A program made the translations under genes and the position numbers. 64,000 nucleotides of DNA from Fredericiella sp963839515 (GTDB taxonomy: Bacteria > Chloroflexota > Anaerolineae > Caldilineales > Caldilineaceae), in NCBI GenBank assembly GCA_963839515.1, contig CAWIVN010000018.1, positions 186,001-250,000 of the forward strand. Direction: 5' to 3'. Position 1 is the first letter of the stretch, and every line of letters starts with the position of its first letter. The notes under the pieces were generated by a model. That model was not told where the DNA came from. It saw only the letters and a program-made list of their open reading frames with translations, and did not search any database. Positions 37,593 through 45,897 of this stretch are shown one piece after another.

Positions 37593-40046
37593 ATGGAATA
37601 CAGTTTTGTCTTCTTCCGCGATCGCATCGTGCTCAACAACAATCTCAAGAGCCGTATCAAGCTCGAGTCCACCCCGCGAGGGTCTAAGATACTTCTGGCG
37701 GCACGTGAGTTCGTCGTCGATGGGCCATTTACCCTGGATGGCCGCGATCTGGTGCTGCTGGCCGATACCTTTGACGGCTCGCAGGGCTCAATTCAGTTGA
37801 AGGCAATCGACACCGGCGCCTCCGGTCCCAAGGTGACCATCGCCTGCCGCCAAATCGCCGGCATCGACATCAGCTCGATGGGCGGCGTCGGCGACCAGGG
37901 CGAGACAGGGGCGCCCGGCGCCGAAGGCAAACCGGGCAAGCCGGCGCCGCTCCCCAATAAACCTGGCCGGCCGGGCGGTGCCGGCGGCAGGGGTGGACGG
38001 GGCGGCCGCGGCAAAATCGGCGGCAGCGGCGGCGATATCACGATCGTGTTTACTGAAGACCAGGCTCCCGGCGGACTGGATGCGGCCAACGTGCAGGTCC
38101 CGGGCGGACCCGGTGGACCCGGCGGCGAAGGCGGTCCTGGCGGCCCAGGCGGCGAGGGCGGGCCGGGCAATCCCGACGGTGCCAACGGCCCTGAGGGCCC
38201 CCAAGGGTTTTCCGGGCTTCCGGGCGCAACCGGCGTGCCCGGCAGCGTCCAAAAGTCGCAGGTAGCCGAAGCCGAGTACTTTCAGGTGCTGCAGTTCCTG
38301 ACCGACAAGTGGGCGGCCTATCGCCTGCGAGTGGCGGAATACTACTTCCGCGCCTTTAACCCGAGTGGTCTACCCACGTCGGAATACCTTGGCCTCGCCT
38401 TTTCTGAACTCAACGCCGTACTCCAACTCGACCCGCAAAACGCCCAGGCCGCGGCCTATCTCAACCAGATCCTGAACAATCAGAATGTGCTCGGCCTCGC
38501 CCGCGATATCGACATCATTCCGGATTTCCCCTACTACGAGCAGGTTTTGACCGACTATGGCCCCCTTGTCCTCGCTCTTTTCCAGTCGGCGACCAACCTG
38601 CTGCTTGGCAACCTGACGCTCGACCAGCTGCGCCAGACCCTCACCCGCGAGATCGCGCACATCGAAGGCCTGAAACTTGCTTTGGAAGCCGAACAGGCCG
38701 CCGCCATCCGCGGTGCGCAGATCGCGGAAACCGAAAAGCAGATGGCCAGGACGCGTGTCTTGAACATCGAAGACCGCATCAGGGCGCGGCGCCAGGAGCT
38801 GGAAAACAGGCGCATCGACTGGGGCGGCGTCTTGACATTCGGCGTATTTGCCGTGGGCGCGGGCATTATTGCCCTGGCCACCGGCGGCGCCGGCGCGGGC
38901 ATGCTCCTGGCCTATCTTCCCGACGTCATGGGCCTGGCGGGCGCCGACTTTGGCCCGATTCCCGGCAAGGACCAGGCGGAAATCCTGGGCAAGGCGCGCG
39001 GGCTCAAAGACTACACCGCGGCCAAGAACAACCTGCCCAACAGCGTCATGCCCCTGGCGGTCAGCTTTGCCAAGATGGTCAAAGACCTGAGCGAAGCCCA
39101 AGGTGATGCCGATATGATCCAGCTCCTGCGCGAGGCAACCGAGCTGACACACGCCCAACTGCTCGCCCAGATGCGCAATGACCAGGCTGGTTTCACCCTG
39201 GACGCGGTAACGGCCCATCTTGCGCAGGCAGTGCAGGATCTGGCGCTTGCCCGCACCCAGCTCGGTGGATTGGTCGGGGACATTCAATACCTCGAGCAGG
39301 TCGCACTGACGCTGATCCGCAGTGCCCAACGCTATATGGATTTGCTCATCAAGTATGCCTTCTTCGCCGCACGCGCCTTAGAGATTTACACCTTGACGGA
39401 CATGTCCGACGAGATCCGGACCGACTACGGCTACATCCACCCGGACATCGAACAGGATTATCAAGACGGTCTCCTGCCGCTGGCGCAGCTCATCGGCGAG
39501 TATGAGACCTCGTGGACGCGCTTTGTCGACATCGTGAACTATCGCAACGCCTTTGACAGCTACTTCGGCAGCAGCGATAAGGTCAACGACAAAATCTTCC
39601 TCTCCATCACCGATCCCGCCGTGCTGGCACAGTTTCGCGCGACGCAAAACCTCCTGTTGACCGTCGATCTGCTGGAACTGCCGCCGACACGCTTTGAAGC
39701 CAAGGCCGTCTACATCCTGCTCTCCCTGACCGGTGCGACGGCAGAAGTGCCTGCGATCAGCTGTCTCGTAGAGCATGGCGGAGGCTTTACGACGCTGAAG
39801 CGCGACGGTACTGTCGCCGGCCTGATTCTCAAGCCGCGTGTCACCGTCGTCCAGACGGCAAAATCCGGCATCACGTTCACAGGCGTGCGGATTGGGGCCA
39901 ATCCCGACGAGCTCAGCTTCTGGGGCCGTGGCGTGGCGACGACCTGGAACATCTCCATCGAGCCCGATGAGATGACAAGCCGGCAGATCGACCTGGCGGG
40001 CTTGTCCGCCATCGAGATCGAGATCGGGTATGAGGCGTTCTTGTAG
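37593..40046 (+). CDS. Collagen-like and alpha-helical protein, possible pore former
   Basis: 817 residues; ATG at 37593 with weak AAGAGG. Residues 1-95 are beta-rich. Residues 97-220 hold two collagen-like Gly-x-y stretches (~97-147 GDQGETGAPGAEGKPGKP; ~168-218 GGPGGPGGEGGPGGPGGEGG) separated by about 20 residues. Residues 221-345 are helical, 345-408 look like coiled coil (EIAHIEGLKLALEAEQAA), 411-445 are a hydrophobic hairpin (GVLTFGVFAVGAGIIALATG), and more helices follow to ~700. The C-terminus is a beta sandwich ending IDLAGLSAIEIEIGYEAF. A long helical bundle with one hydrophobic hairpin is the layout of alpha-pore-forming toxins, and the C-terminal W-N-I-S...I-x-I-x-Y pattern recalls the end of Tc-toxin A subunits. 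This is inference. No signal peptide. Neighbours lie on the same strand. Confidence 0.7.
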   Translation: MEYSFVFFRDRIVLNNNLKSRIKLESTPRGSKILLAAREFVVDGPFTLDGRDLVLLADTFDGSQGSIQLKAIDTGASGPKVTIACRQIAGIDISSMGGVGDQGETGAPGAEGKPGKPAPLPNKPGRPGGAGGRGGRGGRGKIGGSGGDITIVFTEDQAPGGLDAANVQVPGGPGGPGGEGGPGGPGGEGGPGNPDGANGPEGPQGFSGLPGATGVPGSVQKSQVAEAEYFQVLQFLTDKWAAYRLRVAEYYFRAFNPSGLPTSEYLGLAFSELNAVLQLDPQNAQAAAYLNQILNNQNVLGLARDIDIIPDFPYYEQVLTDYGPLVLALFQSATNLLLGNLTLDQLRQTLTREIAHIEGLKLALEAEQAAAIRGAQIAETEKQMARTRVLNIEDRIRARRQELENRRIDWGGVLTFGVFAVGAGIIALATGGAGAGMLLAYLPDVMGLAGADFGPIPGKDQAEILGKARGLKDYTAAKNNLPNSVMPLAVSFAKMVKDLSEAQGDADMIQLLREATELTHAQLLAQMRNDQAGFTLDAVTAHLAQAVQDLALARTQLGGLVGDIQYLEQVALTLIRSAQRYMDLLIKYAFFAARALEIYTLTDMSDEIRTDYGYIHPDIEQDYQDGLLPLAQLIGEYETSWTRFVDIVNYRNAFDSYFGSSDKVNDKIFLSITDPAVLAQFRATQNLLLTVDLLELPPTRFEAKAVYILLSLTGATAEVPAISCLVEHGGGFTTLKRDGTVAGLILKPRVTVVQTAKSGITFTGVRIGANPDELSFWGRGVATTWNISIEPDEMTSRQIDLAGLSAIEIEIGYEAFL

Positions 40047-40060
40047 GGAGGAGAGAATAC

Positions 40061-40849
40061 ATGCAGCTTGTTACTTACGATGAGCGCCAGCTGGTGCAGC
40101 AGCACCGCGGCACCATGCCCGTGATCTTGACGGCGCCGCACGGCGGCTCGGCCAGGCCGGCGCAGGTCTCCGTGCGCAAGGACACCGAGACGCCGAGCGG
40201 GTGTGATTTTCAGCTCGGCCGTGACAACGAAACCTTGCTCATTACCGAGGGTGTAGCCCAGAAGATCCTAGATCTGACCGGCCTGTCTCCCTACGTCGTG
40301 ATCGCACAGTTTCATCGCAAGTATATAGATGCCAATCGCGACGAAGCTTGCGCCTTCACGGATCCCGATGCACCGCCGTACTACCATGAATACCATGATC
40401 GCATAGCCGAATACGTGACCCAGGTTCTCCGCCAGAACCAGGGTCGCGGCTTCTTGTTTGACATCCATGGCACGCAGGTCATCGCCGGCGACCCCGCCGA
40501 CATCTACTTCGGTACGGCCAACGGCGCTTCCCTCCCGGCCGGCTTCGACCGCAGAAATCTCTTCCTGCAGCATGGACTGCACGGCCTGTTCAAAGCGGCG
40601 CGGCATCGTACGGGGGCCGATGGCCAGGGTCCAATCTTCAGCTATCGCGTATCGCCGGCAGATGAGACGGTTCCCGAGACGAGTGCAGTAAGCGGCGGCT
40701 TTACCGTGAGGAACTATGGCGCCACCATCAACTGTATACAGGTCGAAATTGCCGACACCGTTCGGAATGATCCTGAACTCCGCGGCTTTTGCATTGACGA
40801 CCTGGCCAGTGCAGTGGTTAACTTTGTGCGGCGCTACGCACCATTTTGA
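40061..40849 (+). CDS. N-formylglutamate amidohydrolase-like zinc hydrolase
   Basis: 262 residues; GGGAGGAG before ATG at 40061, 14 bases after the preceding stop. VILTAPHGG, FHRKYIDANRDE and FLFDIHGTQ are the metal and substrate motifs of the N-formylglutamate amidohydrolase (FGase) family, which hydrolyses amides with a zinc-like site; CIQVEIAD near the C-terminus supplies the family's C-terminal acidic motif. The histidine-catabolism partners of FGase are absent, so its substrate may be different. Close spacing suggests it is made with the collagen-like protein. Confidence 0.75.
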   Translation: MQLVTYDERQLVQQHRGTMPVILTAPHGGSARPAQVSVRKDTETPSGCDFQLGRDNETLLITEGVAQKILDLTGLSPYVVIAQFHRKYIDANRDEACAFTDPDAPPYYHEYHDRIAEYVTQVLRQNQGRGFLFDIHGTQVIAGDPADIYFGTANGASLPAGFDRRNLFLQHGLHGLFKAARHRTGADGQGPIFSYRVSPADETVPETSAVSGGFTVRNYGATINCIQVEIADTVRNDPELRGFCIDDLASAVVNFVRRYAPF

Positions 40850-40873
40850 GGTAGACCCAGGATGACGGAGGAG

Positions 40874-40911
40874 CATGGGCTACCTACTTCAGGGAAAGGA
40901 GGTAGCCCATG
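40874..40911 (+). promoter_or_regulatory. Hairpin that hides the ribosome binding site and start of the next gene
   Basis: CATGGGCTACCT (40874-40885) is perfectly complementary to 40900-40911, with a 14-base loop. The right arm ends exactly with the ATG of the acetyltransferase (40909-40911) and includes the end of its GGAGG. When folded, the gene could not be initiated. As the hairpin also lies 24 bases after the amidohydrolase stop, it could instead end that transcript, but no T tract follows. Confidence 0.6.
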
Positions 40912-40976
40912 ATCTTATCGCAACGGTTGGAACTTATTCCTCTGCCGGCGACTTTCCTGCAACTAACACTCGCTAG
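40875..40976 (+). CDS. 33-codon upstream reading frame overlapping the acetyltransferase start
   Basis: ATG at 40875 has its own site, ACGGAGGAG, just before it. The frame reads MGYLLQGKEVAHDLIATVGT and ends at TAG 40974-40976, overlapping the acetyltransferase in another frame. Ribosomes reading it would open the hairpin described at 40874-40911. It could be a leader that couples translation, or chance. Confidence 0.4.
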   Translation: MGYLLQGKEVAHDLIATVGTYSSAGDFPATNTR

Positions 40977-41475
40977 AAATTACGCTGCCGCAGAGCGTCT
41001 GCTGGGTCTAGCAATCCCCGCCGACTGGTTCGAGGAACGGAAGTGGATCCGACGCCGAATGGAACAACTCCAGCAGGAACCAAGTCTGCAACCTTGGCTG
41101 ATGCGCGCCATCGGCTTGCGGCAGCAGCGACAGATGGTCGGGCATATTGGCTTCCATACTCGACCAGGGCCAGAGTACCTGCGGGAAATTGCGCCTGCCG
41201 GCGTCGAGTATGGATATACGGTATACGGCCCATTTCGCAGGCAAGGCTATGCCCGCGAAGCTTGTGCAGCATTGATGAAGTGGGCTTACGCGGCAGAGGG
41301 AGTGAGAGAGTTTGTGATTACGATTAGTCCAGAAAATATCGCGTCGCGACGTCTAGCCGAAGGGTTTGGATTTGAACAGGTGGGGTCGCAAATGGACGAG
41401 GAGGACGGACTGGAGTTGATCTACAGGCTGGACTATGGGGAGAGGTCTGGTCATGCGGAGAAATCAGCGACCTGA
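40909..41475 (+). CDS. GNAT-family N-acetyltransferase (RimJ/RimL-like)
   Basis: 188 residues, ATG at 40909 with AAAGGAGG. MVGHIGFHTRPGP, VEYGYTVYGPFRRQGYAREA (the acetyl-CoA-binding R-x-x-G-x-G/A motif) and RLAEGFGFEQVG are typical of GNAT proteins of the RimJ/RimL/Acetyltransf_3 group, which acetylate protein N-termini or small amines. No substrate can be named. Its start sits inside a perfect hairpin. Confidence 0.8.
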   Translation: MILSQRLELIPLPATFLQLTLARNYAAAERLLGLAIPADWFEERKWIRRRMEQLQQEPSLQPWLMRAIGLRQQRQMVGHIGFHTRPGPEYLREIAPAGVEYGYTVYGPFRRQGYAREACAALMKWAYAAEGVREFVITISPENIASRRLAEGFGFEQVGSQMDEEDGLELIYRLDYGERSGHAEKSAT

Positions 41476-41698
41476 CACCCCCCTGAGTTGCCCGAGTCAA
41501 GAGGATGCCCTGGCCGTGATCGCGACAGGCGTGCACTTTTTGGAGGCTGCATCAGCTGGGCCTGATCGGCTCCTGCGAGCGACACACCCCGCGCCGGGCC
41601 GCCCGCCCAGGTCCGCCAGCCAACTGCGCGTCAGCATGGTGATGCGCTCCACGGCGATTTGAGGGGCGTTGCGCCTCGCACGCATTTGCAGGGCCGCC

Positions 41699-42193
41699 TT
41701 ACGTGCGATTGTCATTCGGGGCCACGGGCAAGTGAGCGCGCTTGTAGACCATAATCGTGCGCTTGAACTCGATCACCGTTTTGTTGTCCTGGTTGTAGCC
41801 CACGGTGTGGACCATGACGATGCCCATCTGCGGCCGTGAACACGATTCGCGCTTCGCCAGCACCTCGCTGCGTGCATAGATTGTATCGCCTGCAAAGACG
41901 GGGTGAGGCAGGTGGACGTCTTCCCAGCCCAGGTTCACGGCGTTCATGGAGACATCAGATACCGACAGGCCGGTTACCAGGGCCAGCGTAAAGGTGGAAT
42001 CGACGAGCGGGCGGCCCCATTCGGTCTTCGCAGCGTAGTTGGCGTCGAAGTGGATCGGATTGGGGTTACAGGTGAGAAGCGTGAACCAGATGTTGTCTGT
42101 GTCTGTGATCGTGCGGCCGAGGCGGTGCGGGTAGATGTCCCCCACCTCGATGTCTTCGTACGCGCGGCCGGTCCAGCCTTCTTTGACGGTCAT
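41699..42193 (-). CDS. MaoC-like hot-dog dehydratase
   Basis: 164 residues; ATG at 42193 after GGAGG. The segment CNPNPIHFDANYAAKTEWGR is the hydratase motif (N/D-x-x-P-x-H) of MaoC-like enoyl-CoA hydratases. LPHPVFAGDTIYARSEVL and MVHTVGYNQDNKTVIEFKRT complete the hot-dog fold. It may hydrate enoyl-CoA or mesaconyl-CoA-like substrates. It stands alone with no acyl-CoA genes nearby. Confidence 0.85.
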   Translation of the reverse strand: MTVKEGWTGRAYEDIEVGDIYPHRLGRTITDTDNIWFTLLTCNPNPIHFDANYAAKTEWGRPLVDSTFTLALVTGLSVSDVSMNAVNLGWEDVHLPHPVFAGDTIYARSEVLAKRESCSRPQMGIVMVHTVGYNQDNKTVIEFKRTIMVYKRAHLPVAPNDNRT

Positions 42194-42251
42194 ATGCTCC
42201 CTCCTCCGGGCAATTAGTGACCATTGTTTCTACTTTCAGTCGGCAGAAGGC

Positions 42252-42288
42252 TAAAGCAGCACACCCGCCTGGCAGATGTGCTGCTTTA
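42252..42288 (-). terminator. Hairpin between the MaoC gene and the small genes
   Basis: TAAAGCAGCACA (42252-42263) and its complement (42277-42288) form a perfect 12-base stem with a 13-base loop. It lies downstream of the small gene ending at 42381 on the minus strand and ends in T/A-rich bases, so is a fair terminator for the small-gene pair. Confidence 0.65.
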
Positions 42289-42380
42289 ATGCTGACCCTT
42301 CAGTTTTATACCTGCATGCAACACCAAGTGCCCCCATTTGCACTGCGAGGGCAATCGTATCATGAAATGTTAGACCGACG

Positions 42381-42521
42381 CTAGCGCATTGTCCGCCACA
42401 CGCGGCGCAGTTCCCACTCTTCGCTCTGCATGTCGTCGCGGCTGTCCGGCGCCTTGACCAACGCCATGACATCCAGCATGATGATTGCCACCACCAACAA
42501 CACTAAAAACATCGCCGCCAT
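42381..42521 (-). CDS. 46-residue single-span membrane protein
   Basis: ATG at 42521 has a perfect AAGGAGG eight bases upstream. The protein starts MAAMFLVLLVVAIIML, one membrane helix, followed by a charged tail DSRDDMQSEEWELRRVWR. The second half should lie in the cytoplasm. Family unknown. It lies 30 bases after another small gene on the same strand and before a hairpin, so they form a two-gene unit. Confidence 0.65.
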   Translation of the reverse strand: MAAMFLVLLVVAIIMLDVMALVKAPDSRDDMQSEEWELRRVWRTMR

Positions 42522-42551
42522 CGTGCGCCTCCTTATCCTCGCATCTGCTGC

Positions 42552-42761
42552 TTAGGGTTCCGCTACCTGCTGTAATCTGGTCCCTGCCGATACGAGCCGC
42601 TGTCCAGTCGCAGCCAGGGCGCGCTTACCCCATGGCGATGATCGTCGCTCTGCCCGCCGTGCCTGCTGTAGGCAGCGGGCCAGCCGCTCCCGTTCCGCTG
42701 CTTGCATCAACTCTGCATGTCGCTCCAAAAAGTAGGCGTAGTCAAACCACTCTCCAAACAT
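42552..42761 (-). CDS. 69-residue basic helical protein
   Basis: ATG at 42761 is directly preceded by AAGGAGGAAGCT, a near-perfect ribosome binding site; an in-frame start 39 bases upstream has none. It starts MFGEWFDYAYFLERHAELMQ and continues with Arg-rich helix (ERERLARCLQQARRAERR). Unknown function. Likely an operon with the small membrane protein that follows. Confidence 0.6.
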   Translation of the reverse strand: MFGEWFDYAYFLERHAELMQAAERERLARCLQQARRAERRSSPWGKRALAATGQRLVSAGTRLQQVAEP

Positions 42762-42885
42762 AGCTTCCTCCTTGTATTCCGGCCTACCCGACGCCTGCAA
42801 CCCTATTCGCTCTTTCCTCTGTAACCTCTAAAACTTAATTTGCCGGTTAGATTGTAGCACATTAGTTCTAGTCTGTCAATAGCAT

Positions 42886-42915
42886 TTGATAATTATATTG
42901 AAAACACGCTATGCT
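42886..42915 (+). promoter_or_regulatory. Candidate promoter in the A/T-rich region before the DinB-like gene
   Basis: TTGATA (42886-42891), 18 bases, then TATGCT (42910-42915). CTGTCAATA lies upstream at 42873, and a second CTGTCAATA (43014) precedes another CTATGCTGAA (43048), so the whole element appears twice, 141 bases apart. The region 42762-43187 has no gene and is richer in A/T than its surroundings. Confidence 0.4.
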
Positions 42916-43187
42916 GAAACACAGCGTGAATAGGCGTGTGCAACCTTGTCTCTACCAATTTGTAACCATCAAAATGACTTTTACTGGTGAAATTCTAGCG
43001 GAATTGTTGTAACCTGTCAATAATGATCGGTGGTTACACTGAAGGTACTATGCTGAATTGTTTCCTCCGTGCGGTTAGCTCCAAAAACTAGACCATGAGC
43101 CAGGATCGCGGGGCAAGAATCAGGTATAGTGTCTAGGCACGCAGACCAATTCGTGAGGGAAGGTCGCAGACAGCACAAGGGGGCGCT

Positions 43188-43700
43188 ATGGACGGGACGA
43201 CGTACGCAGCGCGCACCAAGCAGCAGCTGATCGATCAGGTTAGCGCTGAGCAGGCAGCGTGGGAAGCGCTGCTGGCGGAGATCGGCGCTGATCGCCTGGA
43301 GATCCCCGGCGTGACCGACGCCTGGACGATGAAGGACACGATTGCGCACCTGGCAACCTGGTGGCGGCGCGAGGTGGCGCGCTTGGCCGCGGTGCAGCGT
43401 GGCGAGCGGCCACCGGCGCATCCTGCGCAATCGGAGGTCGCCATCATCAATCAATGGATCTACCTGGTAAGGCGCGACCGGCCGCGTACGGACGTGCTGC
43501 GCGATGCCCAGGCCGTTTGGCAGGAGTTTGCGGACCACCTGCAGGATCTGCCCGAGGCAACGCTGGCCGACCGGGAACACTATGTCTGGATGGACGGCCG
43601 GCCGCTCGGCGCCGGCATCGTCGACGACTTCCTGCGCCATTTCCACGAAGAGCACGAGCCCCTCATCCGCACCTGGCTCGACGCACAGCCTGCAAGGTAG
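43188..43700 (+). CDS. DinB/ClbS-like protein
   Basis: 170 residues; AGGGGG before ATG at 43188. TKQQLIDQVSAEQAAWEALL, then TMKDTIAHLATWWRREVARL with the metal-binding His expected in DinB-like four-helix bundles, and FLRHFHEEHEPLIRTWL at the end with two more His. This is the ClbS/DfsB/DUF1706 group, in which ClbS inactivates colibactin; most members are of unknown role. Its neighbours are unrelated stress-type genes. Confidence 0.75.
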   Translation: MDGTTYAARTKQQLIDQVSAEQAAWEALLAEIGADRLEIPGVTDAWTMKDTIAHLATWWRREVARLAAVQRGERPPAHPAQSEVAIINQWIYLVRRDRPRTDVLRDAQAVWQEFADHLQDLPEATLADREHYVWMDGRPLGAGIVDDFLRHFHEEHEPLIRTWLDAQPAR

Positions 43701-43739
43701 GGCTGCGGCACCACCGGCAGCCCATAAGGAGGTCTCGCT

Positions 43740-44252
43740 ATGCAGCAGGAAGAACTGAAGTCACTTCAAGGGCCCCTCAAGGAACTTTACCGGGAAGACC
43801 CAGGTGCGGCACTTATCACCCTGCATGCCGATGGACGTCTCGGCGAGGGGGTTACGTGCAGCCTCGAAACCGGCAAGGCGCTGGTCACCGCCGGCCTGCA
43901 CCCCGCCGCCGGCGGCAACAGGCTGGCCGCTTGTTCCGGCGATATGCTGCTGCAAGCGCTGGTGGCCTGTGCCGGCGTCACGCTCAATGCCGTGGCGACT
44001 GCCCTTGGCATTCCCCTGCGCGATGCGACGCTGCGTGTCGAAGGCGATCTCGACTTTCGCGGCACGCTCGGCGTCGCCAAGGTCGCCCCCGTCGGCTTCC
44101 AGGCTATCCGGCTCACCGTCACGCTGGATACCGATGCCACGGAAGAACAAATTGCGACGCTCCTGCACCTGACCGAGCGCTACTGCGCCGTCTACCAGAC
44201 GCTGGCTCACCCGCCTGCGTTGACCGTCGGTCGCAGTACCTCGGCCGCGTGA
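43740..44252 (+). CDS. OsmC/Ohr-family protein
   Basis: 170 residues, AAGGAGG before ATG at 43740. LLQALVACAGVTLNAVATAL holds the first peroxidatic-type Cys on the central helix and ERYCAVYQTLAH the second, as in OsmC/Ohr, which reduce organic hydroperoxides. The gene follows the DinB-like gene by 39 bases on the same strand, likely co-transcribed. Confidence 0.85.
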   Translation: MQQEELKSLQGPLKELYREDPGAALITLHADGRLGEGVTCSLETGKALVTAGLHPAAGGNRLAACSGDMLLQALVACAGVTLNAVATALGIPLRDATLRVEGDLDFRGTLGVAKVAPVGFQAIRLTVTLDTDATEEQIATLLHLTERYCAVYQTLAHPPALTVGRSTSAA

Positions 44253-44304
44253 ATACCTCAGGCCGCGCCCACCCCCACCCAGCCGATCTCAATTCCGCGG
44301 CCGC

Positions 44305-44757
44305 TCAGCCGCGCCCCAGTTCTCCCATGTGGTGCTGCAGGTGGCGGATCGTATAGATTTGCAGCTCAAGCTTATCGAACGGCAGCCAGTCAAAGCCGGA
44401 GGCACCGGCAAAGTCGGTCGCGGACAGCCGTGTCTCCACCTGGTCACGGCAGAGCCCGAGGTACTCCAGCACTTCGTCCGGCGTGTATGGCTCGTCGATC
44501 TCAGGCAGGCGGTTGCCATCCCAGGCAATGGGTCCCAGGTTGTGATAGTCCTTGCGATGCTTGGCCCAAGGCCGGAACGCGGCCTCGGACTCCTGCAGGT
44601 AAAGGTGTGTAAAGAACAGTGCGTGATACGCGATCTGCCAGAACTGGTCCTTGGCCTGCGGGTCGACCCACAGGTCGTCCGGGCAGCGCCGGATGGTCTC
44701 CTCCAGCATGGCCAGTGCGGCCAGGTACTGGGATGTCAACGCCTTGCGTACGTCCAT
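44305..44757 (-). CDS. DinB superfamily protein
   Basis: ATG at 44757 is chosen for the GGGGAGG six bases upstream, giving 150 residues. FWQIAYHALFFTHLYLQ near the N-terminus and YTIRHLQHHMGEL near the C-terminus provide the His residues of the metal site of DinB-like four-helix bundles. Function unknown; many are thiol transferases or stress proteins. Convergent with the OsmC gene, gap about 50 bases. Confidence 0.8.
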   Translation of the reverse strand: MDVRKALTSQYLAALAMLEETIRRCPDDLWVDPQAKDQFWQIAYHALFFTHLYLQESEAAFRPWAKHRKDYHNLGPIAWDGNRLPEIDEPYTPDEVLEYLGLCRDQVETRLSATDFAGASGFDWLPFDKLELQIYTIRHLQHHMGELGRG

Positions 44758-44889
44758 ACGTAGCCTCCCCGCGGCCGTCGCCGCGTCTGCTTCTGCTGCC
44801 AAAGTCATTTGTCGTCATACCGGTAGAATTAGTATACGCCATGCCTACGCGTTGCCCACGGCAGGCGGCAGGTCCGTCTCGCTACGTCA

Positions 44890-45633
44890 CTAGAGCCACA
44901 GGTCGACGATCAGCGGGCAGTGGTCGCTGTAGGTGCGCCACTGCTCGAAGCTTCCCACTTCCACCTTGTATACCTGTGGCAGCCACCGCTGTGGAATAAA
45001 GCAATAGTCGAGGTGAAAGCCGCGTTCGGCGCGTTTGTGGTTGTACCAGGTTGCGTGCTGCTCGCTGCCAGGCGCGCAGCGATAGTGGTGATGATAGGCG
45101 CTCGCCAGCATGCAATCCGCCAGCAGGGCGACGGTTGCCGAATGGTTTGCCCTGCGCTCGCGGTCCCAGATGGCATTGCTGTTCCAGTCGCCCATCACTG
45201 CCGCGTCTGCGGCGGCCAGCCAGGACGCGTAGACCTGCGCCGCCTGGTGCAGCTGGCCGATATAGCTGCGCTCCTTGATCGGCGCCCCCTTGGTCCACAC
45301 GCCAAGGAGATGAAACGTCGTCGCTCCCACCACGCGCGCCGGCAGGACGTGCTGAATCGTCAGGTCAAGCTGTTCGACTGCCTCGAGGCGCCAGTTGCCA
45401 AAGGTTACGATGGCAAGTCCCTTGTGTCGGTTACTGCCACCATGCCAAAGAACTGACGTATAGGCGCCTTGTGGCCACCGGTCGGGCGTCTCGCATTCCT
45501 GGATCACCGCTACGTCGGGCGCCAGCCCGGCAAGCTGCTCCCACTTATTGCGCAGGGCCATGGCACAGTTCCAGGTAACGAGGCGCAAAGGCGTCCCGCC
45601 ACAGGAACTGCTTGCAGCGCACGAACTCTTCAT
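44890..45633 (-). CDS. Endonuclease/exonuclease/phosphatase (EEP) family protein
   Basis: ATG at 45633 has GGGAGG upstream and gives 247 residues; the long upstream extension is not coding in character. LRLVTWNC, VAVIQECE, AVMGDWNSNAIW, HLDYCFIP and YSDHCPLIVDL are all the ordered catalytic motifs of EEP enzymes (metal Glu, Asp-Asn, final Asp-His). Substrates range from nucleic acid to phospholipid; no signal peptide, so probably cytoplasmic nuclease or phosphatase. Confidence 0.85.
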   Translation of the reverse strand: MKSSCAASSSCGGTPLRLVTWNCAMALRNKWEQLAGLAPDVAVIQECETPDRWPQGAYTSVLWHGGSNRHKGLAIVTFGNWRLEAVEQLDLTIQHVLPARVVGATTFHLLGVWTKGAPIKERSYIGQLHQAAQVYASWLAAADAAVMGDWNSNAIWDRERRANHSATVALLADCMLASAYHHHYRCAPGSEQHATWYNHKRAERGFHLDYCFIPQRWLPQVYKVEVGSFEQWRTYSDHCPLIVDLWL

Positions 45634-45897
45634 TCCGCGTCCTCCCAACGCTATATTGGGGCATTGGCGGCGGTTTGTACAGAATGGGCGCTGGCGGCAA
45701 GGTGGTGGCCGGCCGGTCACTTTTGGTACGGCGACAATGCACATCAGTACTGCCTGAAGCGGAGTACTGCGCAGATTGTAAGGAAGATTCAAGCTAAAAG
45801 TTGCTATATAGAAGCGACAATTAGCCGTGTAGTAGTTCCCACTGCTTTGCTACTATAGATAGTTGCTGCCGGCCATAACAGGCAACAAGGAGTCCCA

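Noticed and set aside
41476..41698. Small gene between the acetyltransferase and MaoC genes
   Set aside because: Frames here are Arg/Pro-rich and lack starts with ribosome binding sites; regarded as intergenic.
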